Assembly: GCA_947489195.1 (NCBI GenBank)
Contig: CANLCT010000001.1
Span: 62,001 to 126,000, forward strand
Direction of reading: 5' to 3'
Length of the DNA: 64,000 bases
From: an uncultured Aquimarina sp.
GTDB lineage: Bacteria; Bacteroidota; Bacteroidia; Flavobacteriales; Flavobacteriaceae
Part shown: one piece after another, positions 45,842 through 55,238 of the stretch
Layout of the letters: the number at the start of each line of letters is the position of its first letter
Position numbering within the stretch: position 1 is the first letter of the stretch
The notes under the pieces: model-generated
What the model was told of the DNA's origin: nothing
The model's database searches: none
Seen by the model: only the letters and a program-made list of their open reading frames with translations
Program-made: the position numbers and the translations under genes

Positions 45842-48800
45842 TTACTCTAACATCACTTTTTTGATTTGAATAATTTCCTGATTATCGATATTTCTGAATT
45901 CAAGTAAATATATACCCCTTGGAATACTTTCACAATTAATAGAATTCAAATTCTCTAGTATTCCTTTTTTAATCACTTTTCCATTAAGATTTAAAATTCG
46001 ATAAGCTCCATGAAAAGTACCTCCTTCAATAGTAATAAATTCCTTTGCCGGATTAGGGTAAATTTCAATTCCTGAATTCAGATTTTCAGTAGTAATAACA
46101 TTGAATAATTTTTGACTAGAAGTCCCTTTTAAAAGGAAATCAACTTTATTTATATTAATCCCAAAATCTTCAACGTAAATTCTTACGGTATGGATACCTC
46201 TATCTAACGCAAATTCTTTTGATGTGACTGTTTTATACGTGTTTGGATTTCCTGTATTAGTTAATGTTAGTGTATTTGTTTTATTAACGCCATCAAATTC
46301 TATACGAATAGCTCCTCGATTTCTAGTTGTGGAATAACGAACGTTTGCGTTATACTTTCCTTTTTCAGATACAAAAACTGTATAATTCAGCCATTCACCT
46401 TTATCCATCCAACCCACGGAATAGCCACCTTCGCTACAGTCAAAAATATCAACATCGCTATTTGTTCTGTATTTCTTTCCAGTATTTCCTGGAGTTCTAT
46501 CAAAATAAGTTTTGCTATTAGCACCCTCATTAAAATCTTCTGCTTCTACAGTACCAGGAAGGCTGGGAGCATTAGCAGGAATAGGGTAAATGAGTTCTGT
46601 AACAAAAATATCAGGATTACTTTCGGCATATGCGCGAACTGCTATTGGAGAACCATCTCCGTAATTTAAAACCTTGAAATGTCCTATATCAGAGGTAAAT
46701 TGTAGTCGATTGGGTTCGGAAGACGCATAAAGAACTTTCCCGTTTCTTTTTAAATCAAGGGGTCTTGGAACAATGTCAAATTGCCCTTCTTCACCTTCGT
46801 AAACATGAATAATTCTATTAGGATCATTAGAAGAATCATCATTAGCATATCTCAAATGAGAAAGTTGCATAATAGTATTTGTTTGAATGTCAAAAGAAAT
46901 GTTGTAGTGATAGTTTCTTTTTAATTGTGTTATAATTTCAGTGGTATGTTTTATTTCGCGATACGGATATATCACAGCTGATTCTTTAGAAGAAGGAGAC
47001 CCAATATATAGTATTTGATCAGCAGCACCCGTAGTGTTATAAGGGATTACAGATCCGTTACCTCCTCCAGTGCCATCTGGAAGGGCATCTAAAAACCCAG
47101 TTACAATTTGACCGCCAAAAAAATCGATACCTCCATTTCTTAAATAAAAAATTTCGGAATTCAAATAAACAGTTTCTCCACCATCTTTAAAAGGAAAAGT
47201 GTTTTTTCCTATTCGATATTCTGAAGATGTTCTGGTGGTTCCTATGGAAAGAACTAGAATGTTATCACCGCCATAATAAAGGCCTACAAACGGAGTAACA
47301 GGGTCTCCTTTTTTTTGAGCATAAAATGAAAAATCTTTAATCTCAATTTTTTCTTGCATCCCTGTGTTATTTACGTAATTATCCGTTGTATTTACTACCA
47401 AATTAGAATCCCAAGAATCGGAGTTACCTCCAACGCTACTTGTGTTTCCTAGTCTAGTAGACTTATTTTGTGTGGGTATTCTTTCTACTTTATATTCTCT
47501 TAGTAAGCAAGAGGTTCCATCATAAAATAATCGAAATTCATTTTCCCCTTTTTGTAAATTTCCAATGGGAAAAGTTACGGTTTGAAAATTAGAGGATGAA
47601 TTCGTTTCTGGTAGGTGGTAGGAGTTAGATGAGCCGCCACCTATTTTGTTGGGAATGTCTACAAATAATTCGCCACCAGATGGAGCTGCCAATTTTAAGG
47701 AGAGATTATACCAACCTGCTTCTTGTATATTTTGTTTGATTATATACGGACTAAAATCACTGAGTTCTACCGTTTCGGTTATTTCTTTTTCAATTTTAAA
47801 GCCACTGAAATGAAATTGACCACGATTAAAATATACTCTTAAAATATTTGCTCCTTTATTAGCAGCTCCTATTGATATAGATGTTGAGTTGTATTCTTGG
47901 TTTGAAACAGTATTTGGTAGCGAAGTACGAGTAGAGGTTGTGCCTGTAGTCTGATTATATATGGTTACTTCTCCTCCGTTAGTTCCTGAATATATTACTT
48001 CCATATTATATTTTCCATCTTCTTTGAAATCTAATGTGTATTCCAGCCATTCGCCATTTTTTATATCTGTAACATCTAATCCACCGCTAGTAGATGTGCG
48101 TGAACGGGTGCCAACCGCATTTCTTTCAACTTGATTAGCGCTTATGGTGTTAGTATCATAAAAGGTTGTGCCTTTATTGCCATAATCAAAATTTGATGCA
48201 GAAATCATATTATCTGAAGGTACACTATTGGAATATATTGGTTTTCTTTTTACAGGAGTTATAATGGTTGTAAATGCCATTTCAGGATTTGCAATTGAAG
48301 CTCCAGTAACGCTAATAGGTGTGTCATTAATATATTTTGTTATTTGATAATGCCCATTGTTTGTAGTAAATTTTACAGCTCTTGGATCTGAGGTAGTATA
48401 CCTTCTACTAATATCGGCACCTTCAAAAGGAAATAGCGTTATAGCCATCAATGCTTCTTCTCCTGGTGCCATGGAAATAGTTTCTTCAGAAAACCATTGT
48501 ATAAGAGATACTTGAGGAACTAGGGCAGGAGCAATGTCAAAAGTAATGTTATAATGGTAATTTCGTTTTAAATTAAGCTGTTGTCCACTGGTGTATTTAA
48601 CTCTATGAAAAAGTTTTATGCTTCCCGATTGATTCCCTGAAGGTTCGCCTACGTACCAAATACTGTCTGCATTTCCAGATCTATCAAATGGAATTACTGA
48701 GCCTATATTTCCCCCAGAACCATCGGAACGAGCATCTAAAAAACCTGTAACCACAGTTTCTCCAGGATTTAAATAAACCTTTTTCGGATTTCCATTTGCA

Positions 48801-49141
48801 AACGGAAATGTGTTTTGACCAACATTATACTCAGAAGAGTATCGGGTAGTTCCTATTGAAATAATTTGTATTCCATTAGCATCAAAAAATAAAATGCCCA
48901 CAAAAGGAGTTACAGGATCGGCTTTTTGACGTGCATAAAATGAAAAATCTCGAATTGTTAGTTCCTCTTGCCTGTTTGAGTTATTGGTATATTTATCGGA
49001 TATGTTTATAATCAAATTTGATTTCCAACCATCTGGAGTGCCGTTAGAGTTTGAGTTGTTTCCCAATCGTATCTGAGACGATGATACCATTCCGGAAAAT
49101 AAACAGAACCATGTTAGTAGTATTAGTTTAACACGTAGCAT
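45842..49141 (-). CDS. Large secreted carbohydrate-binding T9SS protein
   Basis: The 1099-residue protein has a signal peptide ending in VSSSQ. Two related blocks follow, each opening with a RLGN start and a DFSFYA..KxDPVTPFVG core (about 25-240 and 560-790). Two CBM6-like domains are recognisable, one at about 310-450 (NGEWLEYTLDFKEDGKYNMEV) and one at about 870-1010 (DKGEWLNYTVFVSEKGKYNANV). A T9SS sorting domain starts EIYPNPAKEF. No glycoside hydrolase motif is visible. It probably binds polysaccharide outside the cell. It sits inside the putative first integrative element. Confidence 0.8.
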   Translation of the reverse strand: MLRVKLILLTWFCLFSGMVSSSQIRLGNNSNSNGTPDGWKSNLIINISDKYTNNSNRQEELTIRDFSFYARQKADPVTPFVGILFFDANGIQIISIGTTRYSSEYNVGQNTFPFANGNPKKVYLNPGETVVTGFLDARSDGSGGNIGSVIPFDRSGNADSIWYVGEPSGNQSGSIKLFHRVKYTSGQQLNLKRNYHYNITFDIAPALVPQVSLIQWFSEETISMAPGEEALMAITLFPFEGADISRRYTTSDPRAVKFTTNNGHYQITKYINDTPISVTGASIANPEMAFTTIITPVKRKPIYSNSVPSDNMISASNFDYGNKGTTFYDTNTISANQVERNAVGTRSRTSTSGGLDVTDIKNGEWLEYTLDFKEDGKYNMEVIYSGTNGGEVTIYNQTTGTTSTRTSLPNTVSNQEYNSTSISIGAANKGANILRVYFNRGQFHFSGFKIEKEITETVELSDFSPYIIKQNIQEAGWYNLSLKLAAPSGGELFVDIPNKIGGGSSNSYHLPETNSSSNFQTVTFPIGNLQKGENEFRLFYDGTSCLLREYKVERIPTQNKSTRLGNTSSVGGNSDSWDSNLVVNTTDNYVNNTGMQEKIEIKDFSFYAQKKGDPVTPFVGLYYGGDNILVLSIGTTRTSSEYRIGKNTFPFKDGGETVYLNSEIFYLRNGGIDFFGGQIVTGFLDALPDGTGGGNGSVIPYNTTGAADQILYIGSPSSKESAVIYPYREIKHTTEIITQLKRNYHYNISFDIQTNTIMQLSHLRYANDDSSNDPNRIIHVYEGEEGQFDIVPRPLDLKRNGKVLYASSEPNRLQFTSDIGHFKVLNYGDGSPIAVRAYAESNPDIFVTELIYPIPANAPSLPGTVEAEDFNEGANSKTYFDRTPGNTGKKYRTNSDVDIFDCSEGGYSVGWMDKGEWLNYTVFVSEKGKYNANVRYSTTRNRGAIRIEFDGVNKTNTLTLTNTGNPNTYKTVTSKEFALDRGIHTVRIYVEDFGININKVDFLLKGTSSQKLFNVITTENLNSGIEIYPNPAKEFITIEGGTFHGAYRILNLNGKVIKKGILENLNSINCESIPRGIYLLEFRNIDNQEIIQIKKVMLE

Positions 49142-49291
49142 AATGTTTTAATTTAGAGTTTTGATTTTTATAAAACTATATAATCAGTTTGCAAAATGCT
49201 ACCCTGTTTTCAGTGAAAATTAATTTTTAATATATTGATATAGAATACTATAAAAAGGACTATTTGTCTATAATATAATTGTACCGCATTT

Positions 49292-49577
49292 ATTAGGTAG
49301 TCCAAATACATATATGAGAATAATAATGATAAAAATGTAGCCAGACTTAAGTTAGCCAAATGGTACAATCAAGTTGAAAAAGAAGGTTTTAAATTATTTA
49401 ATACTATAGCTAGAACTATACAAAACCATTATGAAAATATATTGAACTATTAATAACAGAAGTACGAATGCTTCAGCTGAATCTTTCAATGCTAAAATAA
49501 AGGAGTTCAGAAATCAATTTAGAGGCGTAAGAGATGTAAAATTCTTCCTTTACAGGTTAACTAAATTATATGCTTAA
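49292..49577 (+). mobile_element. Remnant of an ISAon1-like (ISL3 group) transposase
   Basis: Translation gives KYIYENNNDKNVARLKLAKW then QVEKEGFKLFNTIARTI, two stops near 49450, and after a frameshift INNRSTNASAESFNAKIKEF and FFLYRLTKLYA before TAA at 49575-49577. STNASAESFNAKIK is the C-terminal signature of these DDE transposases. Only the C-terminal third is left, with a frameshift, so it is inactive. Confidence 0.85.
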
Positions 49578-49640
49578 TTTTTACGGCTCCCCAATAATAT
49601 TACTTGATCCCTTGTTTATTTAGATTTAGATTGGATAAAA

Positions 49641-49671
49641 AAATAACCCCTTGAATTTCAAGGGGTTATTT
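49641..49671 (-). terminator. 15-bp perfect hairpin terminator next to the second tRNA fragment
   Basis: Arms 49641-49655 and 49657-49671 are exact reverse complements. On the minus strand it leads into a T-run (TTTTTTTATCC). It lies 9 bp from the tRNA-Met fragment at 49681, matching the arrangement at 45641. Confidence 0.85.
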
Positions 49672-49680
49672 AGGATGATC

Positions 49681-49725
49681 TAGTAGCGGGAACAGGACTC
49701 GAACCTGTGACCTTCGGGTTATGAG
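49681..49725 (-). other. 3' half of a tRNA-Met(CAT) gene, candidate attachment site (att)
   Basis: On the minus strand the sequence runs GGCTCATAACCCGAAGG, then CACAGG, TTCGAGT, CCTGTTCCCGCTACTA. The loop CTCATAA has the CAT anticodon, and the CTCATAACCCG context resembles initiator tRNA-fMet. Identity stops just 5' of the anticodon, where CAGG replaces the expected stem and an A/T-run follows. The intact gene would be expected at the other end of the element, outside this window. Confidence 0.8.
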
Positions 49726-49784
49726 CCTGAAAAAAAATAACCTAAACCCTTTGAAATCAAGTTATTGAATATTTCGTCTATCAT

Positions 49785-49855
49785 GCATTTCATAGCATTT
49801 GATAGCATTTCGTAGCATTTCGTAGCATGAAAAAGGTACGTAAAAAAGGTACGTA
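49785..49855. repeat. Short tandem repeats beside the att-like tRNA fragment
   Basis: Five 10-bp units of type CGTAGCATTT run from 49785 to about 49828, followed directly by two copies of the 13-mer AAAAAGGTACGTA (49830-49842 and 49843-49855). Ordered repeats just inside an element's end look like arm-type binding sites of a tyrosine integrase. That is inference. Confidence 0.6.
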
Positions 49856-50720
49856 AGCTTTTTTTGTCTGAATTTGCTTTTAAATTCTATATAAATATAT
49901 AAAAAAATTAGCTAGCATACTGCTTTTTGATAGGGCAAGATAATTCTAGATAATAAATTTAGCTTAAGATTTTAAAAAAAGCACTTAGGGAAATAGGCGT
50001 TATTAAAAGAAGAATTTTTTCTAATTAAAGAGTAAAAATATTAAGAAACTTGATTCTGTTTAAAATTTAACCTACGAGTACTATGTTATTTTTAATGGCT
50101 TTGATTTGTGTAAAATTTAATAAGAATTCAAAAGCCTTTAATTAGAATTTAGAGAATGAATAGCAACGAAAAAATCTAGATAGAAAATTATATTATAAAT
50201 ATCAGTATTGAAGTTTATCAAAAATTCTATTGAGTATTTCATATGAATGATCTTATAATTCTTAGCCAATTTATTCTTAGAAAAAATATAAAGAGAAGCT
50301 TTTTATAAAAAATAGCTATCATATTTGTCTAAAATTCAATATTTATAAATAAGTAATTCATTTTAAGGGGTTTAGTCATTTATTTAAGTCTTAGGCATTA
50401 ATAGTTATAACACGCAATTCCCTGAAATACGTGTTATAATTCAGTGAATTAAAATAGTCTTTTTTAGCCAAGTTTGAAGCATGTACTATATTAGCTATTA
50501 GAATATTACATATACTTAAAAAAACATTTGTCTAAATTTTACTATTTAAATATTAACTCTTAACAGGATTCATTATGAACTAGCATTTTTTATACCTAAA
50601 TAATCATTATCAATATGGATTTGGAACAATATTAGATACAATTCATTTATACTCGGGTTCCATTTTTGATACATATTAAAAATGTTCAATTAACAAATCA
50701 ACATAAATAAACACACAAAT
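49856..50720. other. Gene-free AT-rich region at the element's left end
   Basis: This 865-bp stretch has no open frame that looks coding on either strand. The only structure I see is the pair of interleaved inverted repeats at 50405-50450. The promoter of the operon starting at 50721 must lie here, but no exact TAnnTTTG box is apparent close to the gene. Confidence 0.5.
50405..50450. repeat. Two interleaved inverted repeats
   Basis: TTATAACACG (50405-50414) pairs with CGTGTTATAA (50430-50439). AATTCCCTGAA (50416-50426), lying in that loop, pairs with TTCAGTGAATT (50440-50450) with one mismatch. The four arms alternate, the order of a pseudoknot, or of two overlapping protein-binding dyads. 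Confidence 0.7.
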
Positions 50721-51653
50721 ATGAAAAGGTTTACTACTACGATATTTTTAGCAATGTCAGCTTTTGTACTGCTGTCATTTACAATAACCAAAGTCATTCT
50801 TCAAGAATATCTATATGAAGACATTACTGTGGGCGGAGAGTTTAAGATTAGTACGGTTCCAGAATTATCTTATTCAGAAAAGTTAGACTATCATCAAGAA
50901 GAGATAGAAGCTCTTGGTAGTCATTATACATCTACTGATATTAACAAGAATATAGTTGGAAATTATAATAATTTTCAAAAAAGACTTCAAACAGTAGTTG
51001 TTGAACAGAAAAAATATATGACTAAGAATAAAATCACTTATAATAACTTAAGAATAGACCCAACAATTGTACCATCTAAATTTGTTGTAAGTGCAAAAGA
51101 TGTTGATAATTTAAACAAATTAAAACAAGGAGTAATAAAAGATTCTTCAATAGATTTAAGAGTAACCTTAAATAATTTAACAGATTATATAGAATTTTCA
51201 AAGATAATAGGTTACACGGGTCTTGAAATTGTTAGAGATGCTACAGGTACTGATAATTTAAGAGAATTAGCAGCTAAATATTCAAATGCTTCAGCAAAAC
51301 ATTTTGGAGAGCAAAAAAGAGGATTAAAAGCTAGTGAAGCTTTGAGAAAATTAAAACAACTTTCGGAAGAACCATTTAGTCCATTTATTGAAAAGCCTGT
51401 TTCTGTATTTCCAAATCCGATTATTACTACTTCTAAGATTTCATTCTTTAACCCTATAGACGGTAAAGTAAAGTTCCTTCTATTTGAAGCTTCTGGTAAA
51501 TTTGTTGAAAGTGGTTCATTAAGACTTCCAAAAGGAATTACTGAGGTTTTGTTTTCTAATGTTTTTGATGATCTTAAGAAATTTAAAGGTCTTTATTTAC
51601 TAAAAGTTGAAAGACCTATTGGTAGACCAATTAATACTAAATTGATATTTTAA
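50721..51653 (+). CDS. Exported protein with T9SS-like C-terminal domain, function unknown
   Basis: The 310-residue protein has an N-terminal signal/anchor (TIFLAMSAFVLLSFTITKV). A mainly helical middle (about 50-225) has charged segments such as EIEALGSHYTSTDINKN. The C-terminal beta domain starts VFPNPIITTSKISFF and ends KGLYLLKVE, a type IX sorting-like pattern. I do not recognise the middle domain. It is the first gene of the island run; the next gene starts 2 bp after its stop, so they share a transcript. Confidence 0.55.
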   Translation: MKRFTTTIFLAMSAFVLLSFTITKVILQEYLYEDITVGGEFKISTVPELSYSEKLDYHQEEIEALGSHYTSTDINKNIVGNYNNFQKRLQTVVVEQKKYMTKNKITYNNLRIDPTIVPSKFVVSAKDVDNLNKLKQGVIKDSSIDLRVTLNNLTDYIEFSKIIGYTGLEIVRDATGTDNLRELAAKYSNASAKHFGEQKRGLKASEALRKLKQLSEEPFSPFIEKPVSVFPNPIITTSKISFFNPIDGKVKFLLFEASGKFVESGSLRLPKGITEVLFSNVFDDLKKFKGLYLLKVERPIGRPINTKLIF

Positions 51654-51655
51654 TT

Positions 51656-52402
51656 ATGATTTTATCAAATAAAATAATAAAAAAATCGATTCTATTTATC
51701 ATAGTTATCCTAGCTGGTATTTCCAAAATATATTCTCAAGAAACTAAAAAAAAGGAAGCACAAGCAAATGCTCATATGGTTAGTTATGAAACGAAATTAA
51801 AAGAGCTCGACATTCTAGCTTACCCAAAGCATTTTTATGATTGTAAAATTGATATCAATAAATATAATGATCTGAAAGATGCAGGAGTTGACTTGGTCGA
51901 ATTAGGTAAGAAAAGTGGGGGTTATGACTATAAAGAATATTGCATGCTAAGCTCATGCATTGTAAAGGGAAAGGTCATTTCAAAAGAGTATCATGAAAAC
52001 AATAACAATTATTTCCATACATCTTATAAGTTTTTGGTAGAAAAGTGTCTGAAATCAGATTATAAATTACCTGAAACGATAACTATTAAAACGGTTTCTG
52101 GTCCTATAGAAAATAACAGGAGTGTACAGACAGATGTAGAGCCTAGATTATTTTTAGGAGAAGAAGTTTTAGTGATGTTATTCAATGTTTCAGATGAAAT
52201 TTTAAATTTTGATAGTTCAGGATATTACATTATAAATGCAGATAAATCTGATTATATGATTTATGAAAAGTTTTATCAAAAATCTGATATATACATTGAT
52301 TCCGAAAAAGAGATTGTAGGTAAAGCAAGTGAAATTGAAAAAGTGATTACTAATCTGGTTAAGATTAATAAATCTGACAATTTTAAAAATATTAAATTCT
52401 AA
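51656..52402 (+). CDS. Exported protein of unknown function, cassette copy 1
   Basis: The 248-residue protein has a signal peptide ending in SKIYSQ. Conserved parts shared with its paralog at 53574 are YDCKI(D/N)xNK, LK-x-x-G-(V/I)-DL, Y-x-YKEY, CIVKG, ECLKSD/KCLKSD, EPRL(F/Y)xGEEV and a YxxNAxxxDY(M/I)(I/L)Y(E/D)K end. The paired Cys residues may form disulfides. No known domain is recognised. It lies 4 bp before a metzincin-like protease gene, in the same order as the second cassette. Confidence 0.55.
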   Translation: MILSNKIIKKSILFIIVILAGISKIYSQETKKKEAQANAHMVSYETKLKELDILAYPKHFYDCKIDINKYNDLKDAGVDLVELGKKSGGYDYKEYCMLSSCIVKGKVISKEYHENNNNYFHTSYKFLVEKCLKSDYKLPETITIKTVSGPIENNRSVQTDVEPRLFLGEEVLVMLFNVSDEILNFDSSGYYIINADKSDYMIYEKFYQKSDIYIDSEKEIVGKASEIEKVITNLVKINKSDNFKNIKF

Positions 52403-52406
52403 TAAA

Positions 52407-53306
52407 ATGAAAAATAGATATATTCAAATATTTAGCTTAGTATTCCTTTCTTATACAGTTAGCTCTTACAAGCTTGCACCACAAACCTTCGATGGTTTTT
52501 TTGGAAACAATGTTATATATGATACTACAACATTATCTAATTTCGATTTTACATTTATTCAGATAATGGGAGGAATTGTAAATGAAATGAATCCGGCATT
52601 TCATGCATTTGGAGCACCTAGTATATCATATGGTGGAAGAACACCTTCTACTAATAAAGTTGTGGCTATAGGAGATAATGGATTTAATGAAATTGATATG
52701 AAACCGTTTTCTGCTGCTATCGGAGGAGTAACTTTTAAATATGGAGGGCTTAGTCGTAGAACAGAACATACTGAATTTGACATTTCTATAAACAAAAATC
52801 CTCCTGGTAGTTGGGGTGATGCCACTTTTGATAATAGGAAAACAGATAGAGCTTCTACAGTTAGACATGAAATAGGTCATGCAATGGGTTTAGGACATTC
52901 AGCAACAAGTAGTTCATTATTAATGTATGATGAAGTAATAGTTGGAGAGGTAAAACTTCTGGATACTGATGCTAAAGATGGTTATCGATGTATTTTTGAG
53001 AATACTTGTTTAGGGAATAATGAACAAAGGATTACCATTAATATAAGTGGTGATATTGATTTTTCCTTAAATCAAAATTCTAAAGCTATAAAATGGAAAA
53101 TAGAAAATGAACCTGAAAATATAATAGGGTTCAATATTTTGGCTAAATCGGGAGACTGTGGTTTTTATTCTATCAACGATATACTGATAAGTCACGAATA
53201 TAGACAGACTGATTATAGCTTTTTTAATAACTCTGATGCTACTGAAATTTATTTAGAAATAGTGAAAGAGAATTTACTAAAGAATGAGATTTTAAAAATA
53301 AACTAG
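52407..53306 (+). CDS. Metzincin-like metalloprotease, cassette copy 1
   Basis: The 299-residue protein has a short signal sequence and then a catalytic domain with the zinc motif HEIGHAMGLGH (HExxHxxGxxH), followed by a Met-turn-like SSLLMYDE about 12 residues on. These define a matrixin/metzincin fold. About 95 residues follow the YRCIFENTC element and look like a small beta domain. It should be a secreted zinc protease. It lies 27 bp before the small peptide gene at 53334, so processing of that peptide is one possibility. Confidence 0.82.
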   Translation: MKNRYIQIFSLVFLSYTVSSYKLAPQTFDGFFGNNVIYDTTTLSNFDFTFIQIMGGIVNEMNPAFHAFGAPSISYGGRTPSTNKVVAIGDNGFNEIDMKPFSAAIGGVTFKYGGLSRRTEHTEFDISINKNPPGSWGDATFDNRKTDRASTVRHEIGHAMGLGHSATSSSLLMYDEVIVGEVKLLDTDAKDGYRCIFENTCLGNNEQRITINISGDIDFSLNQNSKAIKWKIENEPENIIGFNILAKSGDCGFYSINDILISHEYRQTDYSFFNNSDATEIYLEIVKENLLKNEILKIN

Positions 53307-53333
53307 ACACTTACTTATAAAAACCTTTATACA

Positions 53334-53444
53334 ATGAAAAGTAATAATATTAAGCCATACACAAAGCCTCAAATAATATACCAACAACCAATGGAGACAA
53401 GAGCAGGAAGCTCTGGAGGAGGGCCATCTGGAGGAGCAAGGTAA
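53334..53444 (+). CDS. Small peptide, candidate RiPP precursor (36 aa)
   Basis: ATG 53334 to TAA 53442-53444 encodes 36 residues. The first half holds KPYTKPQIIYQQPMETR, and the second half is a Gly/Ser/Pro-rich tail (AGSSGGGPSGGAR). The YTKPQI stretch fits YxxPxL/I, the motif in leaders bound by PqqD-type recognition domains, for example in lasso-peptide systems. A PqqD gene lies in the following operon. A near-copy of residues 14-32 lies at 55253-55309. Too short for ordinary gene callers; the coding claim rests on the conserved repeat and context. Confidence 0.65.
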   Translation: MKSNNIKPYTKPQIIYQQPMETRAGSSGGGPSGGAR

Positions 53445-53573
53445 TAATTACTAAAATAAGGGGAGAGTTATTTTTAATTCTTCCTTTAAATTAAAATAGC
53501 CAAAGTTTTATATGAGCCTTGTGGTATTTCAAATAATTGACTAACGAAATTCTCTTTACATAAATTAACCTTT

Positions 53574-54344
53574 ATGAATACAAATAGATTTAAGAATATG
53601 AAAAAAAGAATACTCTTACTATCGATATTAGCATGCTGGGTAAACATATTTACTTTTTACTCGCAAACTAACCCAGATGAAAAACAATTAAAAGTTAGTA
53701 AGCATCTGGAATCTTACGGAAATAAAATGACTGAACTAGGATTTAAAGGTAATCCTGATTATTTCTATGATTGTAAAATCAATTTAAACAAATTCAATGA
53801 ACTTAAAGAGTGTGGTATTGACCTTATCTCTTTAAGTAGAAAAATTGGAGAATATAACTATAAAGAATATTCTCTAGTAAGCCCTTGCATTGTTAAAGGG
53901 GTTATTCAAAAAAAGACTTATGATCAAAAAGCTTCTAGTTACTACCATACTGATTATACGATTAAAGTAAATGAATGTTTAAAATCAGATGTAACGATAG
54001 GTGAGTTCATTAATGTAAAAACTGTTACAGGGATTATTAGTCAGAATGAAAAAGATAAGTATATAATAGACGATTCAGAACCTAGACTTTATGTTGGTGA
54101 AGAAGTTATTTTAATGTTAGCTACAATACCACAGTTTGTTTTTGATGAAAAAGATCAACAAGGTTATACTGTTAATGCAAAAGAAACTGATTATATTTTA
54201 TATGATAAACTTAAATATAAGTCGGGATATTATCTTGATGCTCACAAGGATATAATTGGAAATTCTAAGGATATTGAACTGTTAATTAAAAGGATAAATA
54301 CAGTTAATGGAAAAGCGTCAAACTTCGAACAAATTCAATTCTAA
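53574..54344 (+). CDS. Exported protein of unknown function, cassette copy 2
   Basis: The 256-residue paralog of the product at 51656 has a signal peptide ending in TFYSQ. Start could be ATG 53574 or ATG 53598 (MKKRILLLSIL), the latter being a more usual signal peptide start. It conserves the YDCKINLNKFNELKECGIDL block, YNYKEY, the CIVKG Cys, and EPRLYVGEEVILML. Function is unknown. It lies 6 bp before the second protease gene. Confidence 0.55.
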   Translation: MNTNRFKNMKKRILLLSILACWVNIFTFYSQTNPDEKQLKVSKHLESYGNKMTELGFKGNPDYFYDCKINLNKFNELKECGIDLISLSRKIGEYNYKEYSLVSPCIVKGVIQKKTYDQKASSYYHTDYTIKVNECLKSDVTIGEFINVKTVTGIISQNEKDKYIIDDSEPRLYVGEEVILMLATIPQFVFDEKDQQGYTVNAKETDYILYDKLKYKSGYYLDAHKDIIGNSKDIELLIKRINTVNGKASNFEQIQF

Positions 54345-54350
54345 TAAATT

Positions 54351-55238
54351 ATGAAAAAAAGTATCTTATATATTTTCGCTCCAGTTTGTGTCATATTAAT
54401 TTTATCTAGTTTTAAACTTCTAGATACTACTTTGGAAAGGCGTTCAACAACAGTGTTTTATACAAATAGTATCACTCTTTTTGATTCTAAGTTTCAGAAT
54501 GTTTTAAGTGACGCAGTTGTAGAGATGAGTCCTAGTAGATATGCAACAGGTGCTCCTCCGCTCTTTTTTGGAGGTTCATCGGGAAATACAAGTCCCCAAC
54601 CAAATGACTTAAGTGAAATGGGGGCAGGTCATGTGGCTAAAAGAAATAGAGGAGGAAGAACACTTAGATTAGGGAAATTCAATGGAAAACATTCAGAATT
54701 TGATATTATTATAAACTCGGAACCTCCTACTTATTCTTGGGGTAATGCTAGCACTAGTGATATTGTTTATGATAGAGCAACTGCTGTTAGACACGAAATT
54801 GGACATGGTGTTGGATTGGATCACACTAAAGGATCTTCAAGACTTATGTATGATGAATTCGAATTAGGGGAAGTGAAGAAGATTGGGAATGATGAAAAAT
54901 CTGGTTACCGTTGTATTTACGAAAATCTTTGTGCAGGAAATGAAAGCAGAATTACTATAACAACAGGAGATTTGACTTACTCTACATGTATCAAAGAAAA
55001 TAACACATTAGAATGGTCATTAGAAAAAGATTATGAATCTATACTAGGATTTAATGTACTAGAAAAAGATAATAATGGTATTATGACTACTGTTAATACA
55101 AACATGATCGAATATGACTATAATTTAAAACATTATTATTACTTAGTTCCTGACTCTAAGGCAAATGAAAAATCTTATGTAATAGAAGTTATCAAGGAAA
55201 AATTCGAAAATAACGAGCTAATAATAGTTGATAATTAA
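54351..55238 (+). CDS. Metzincin-like metalloprotease, cassette copy 2
   Basis: The 295-residue paralog of the protease at 52407 carries the same zinc motif (HEIGHGVGLDH) and Met-turn SSRLMYDE, and the same YRCIYENLC element before a C-terminal beta domain. The N-terminal part is preceded by a signal/anchor (LYIFAPVCVILILSSF). All predicted catalytic residues are intact in both copies, so both may be active. A second peptide-like sequence overlaps its stop codon. Confidence 0.8.
   Translation: MKKSILYIFAPVCVILILSSFKLLDTTLERRSTTVFYTNSITLFDSKFQNVLSDAVVEMSPSRYATGAPPLFFGGSSGNTSPQPNDLSEMGAGHVAKRNRGGRTLRLGKFNGKHSEFDIIINSEPPTYSWGNASTSDIVYDRATAVRHEIGHGVGLDHTKGSSRLMYDEFELGEVKKIGNDEKSGYRCIYENLCAGNESRITITTGDLTYSTCIKENNTLEWSLEKDYESILGFNVLEKDNNGIMTTVNTNMIEYDYNLKHYYYLVPDSKANEKSYVIEVIKEKFENNELIIVDN

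Noticed and set aside
49785-49855. Possible CRISPR array
   Set aside because: The units are 10 and 13 bp with no spacers between them, and no cas gene is near.
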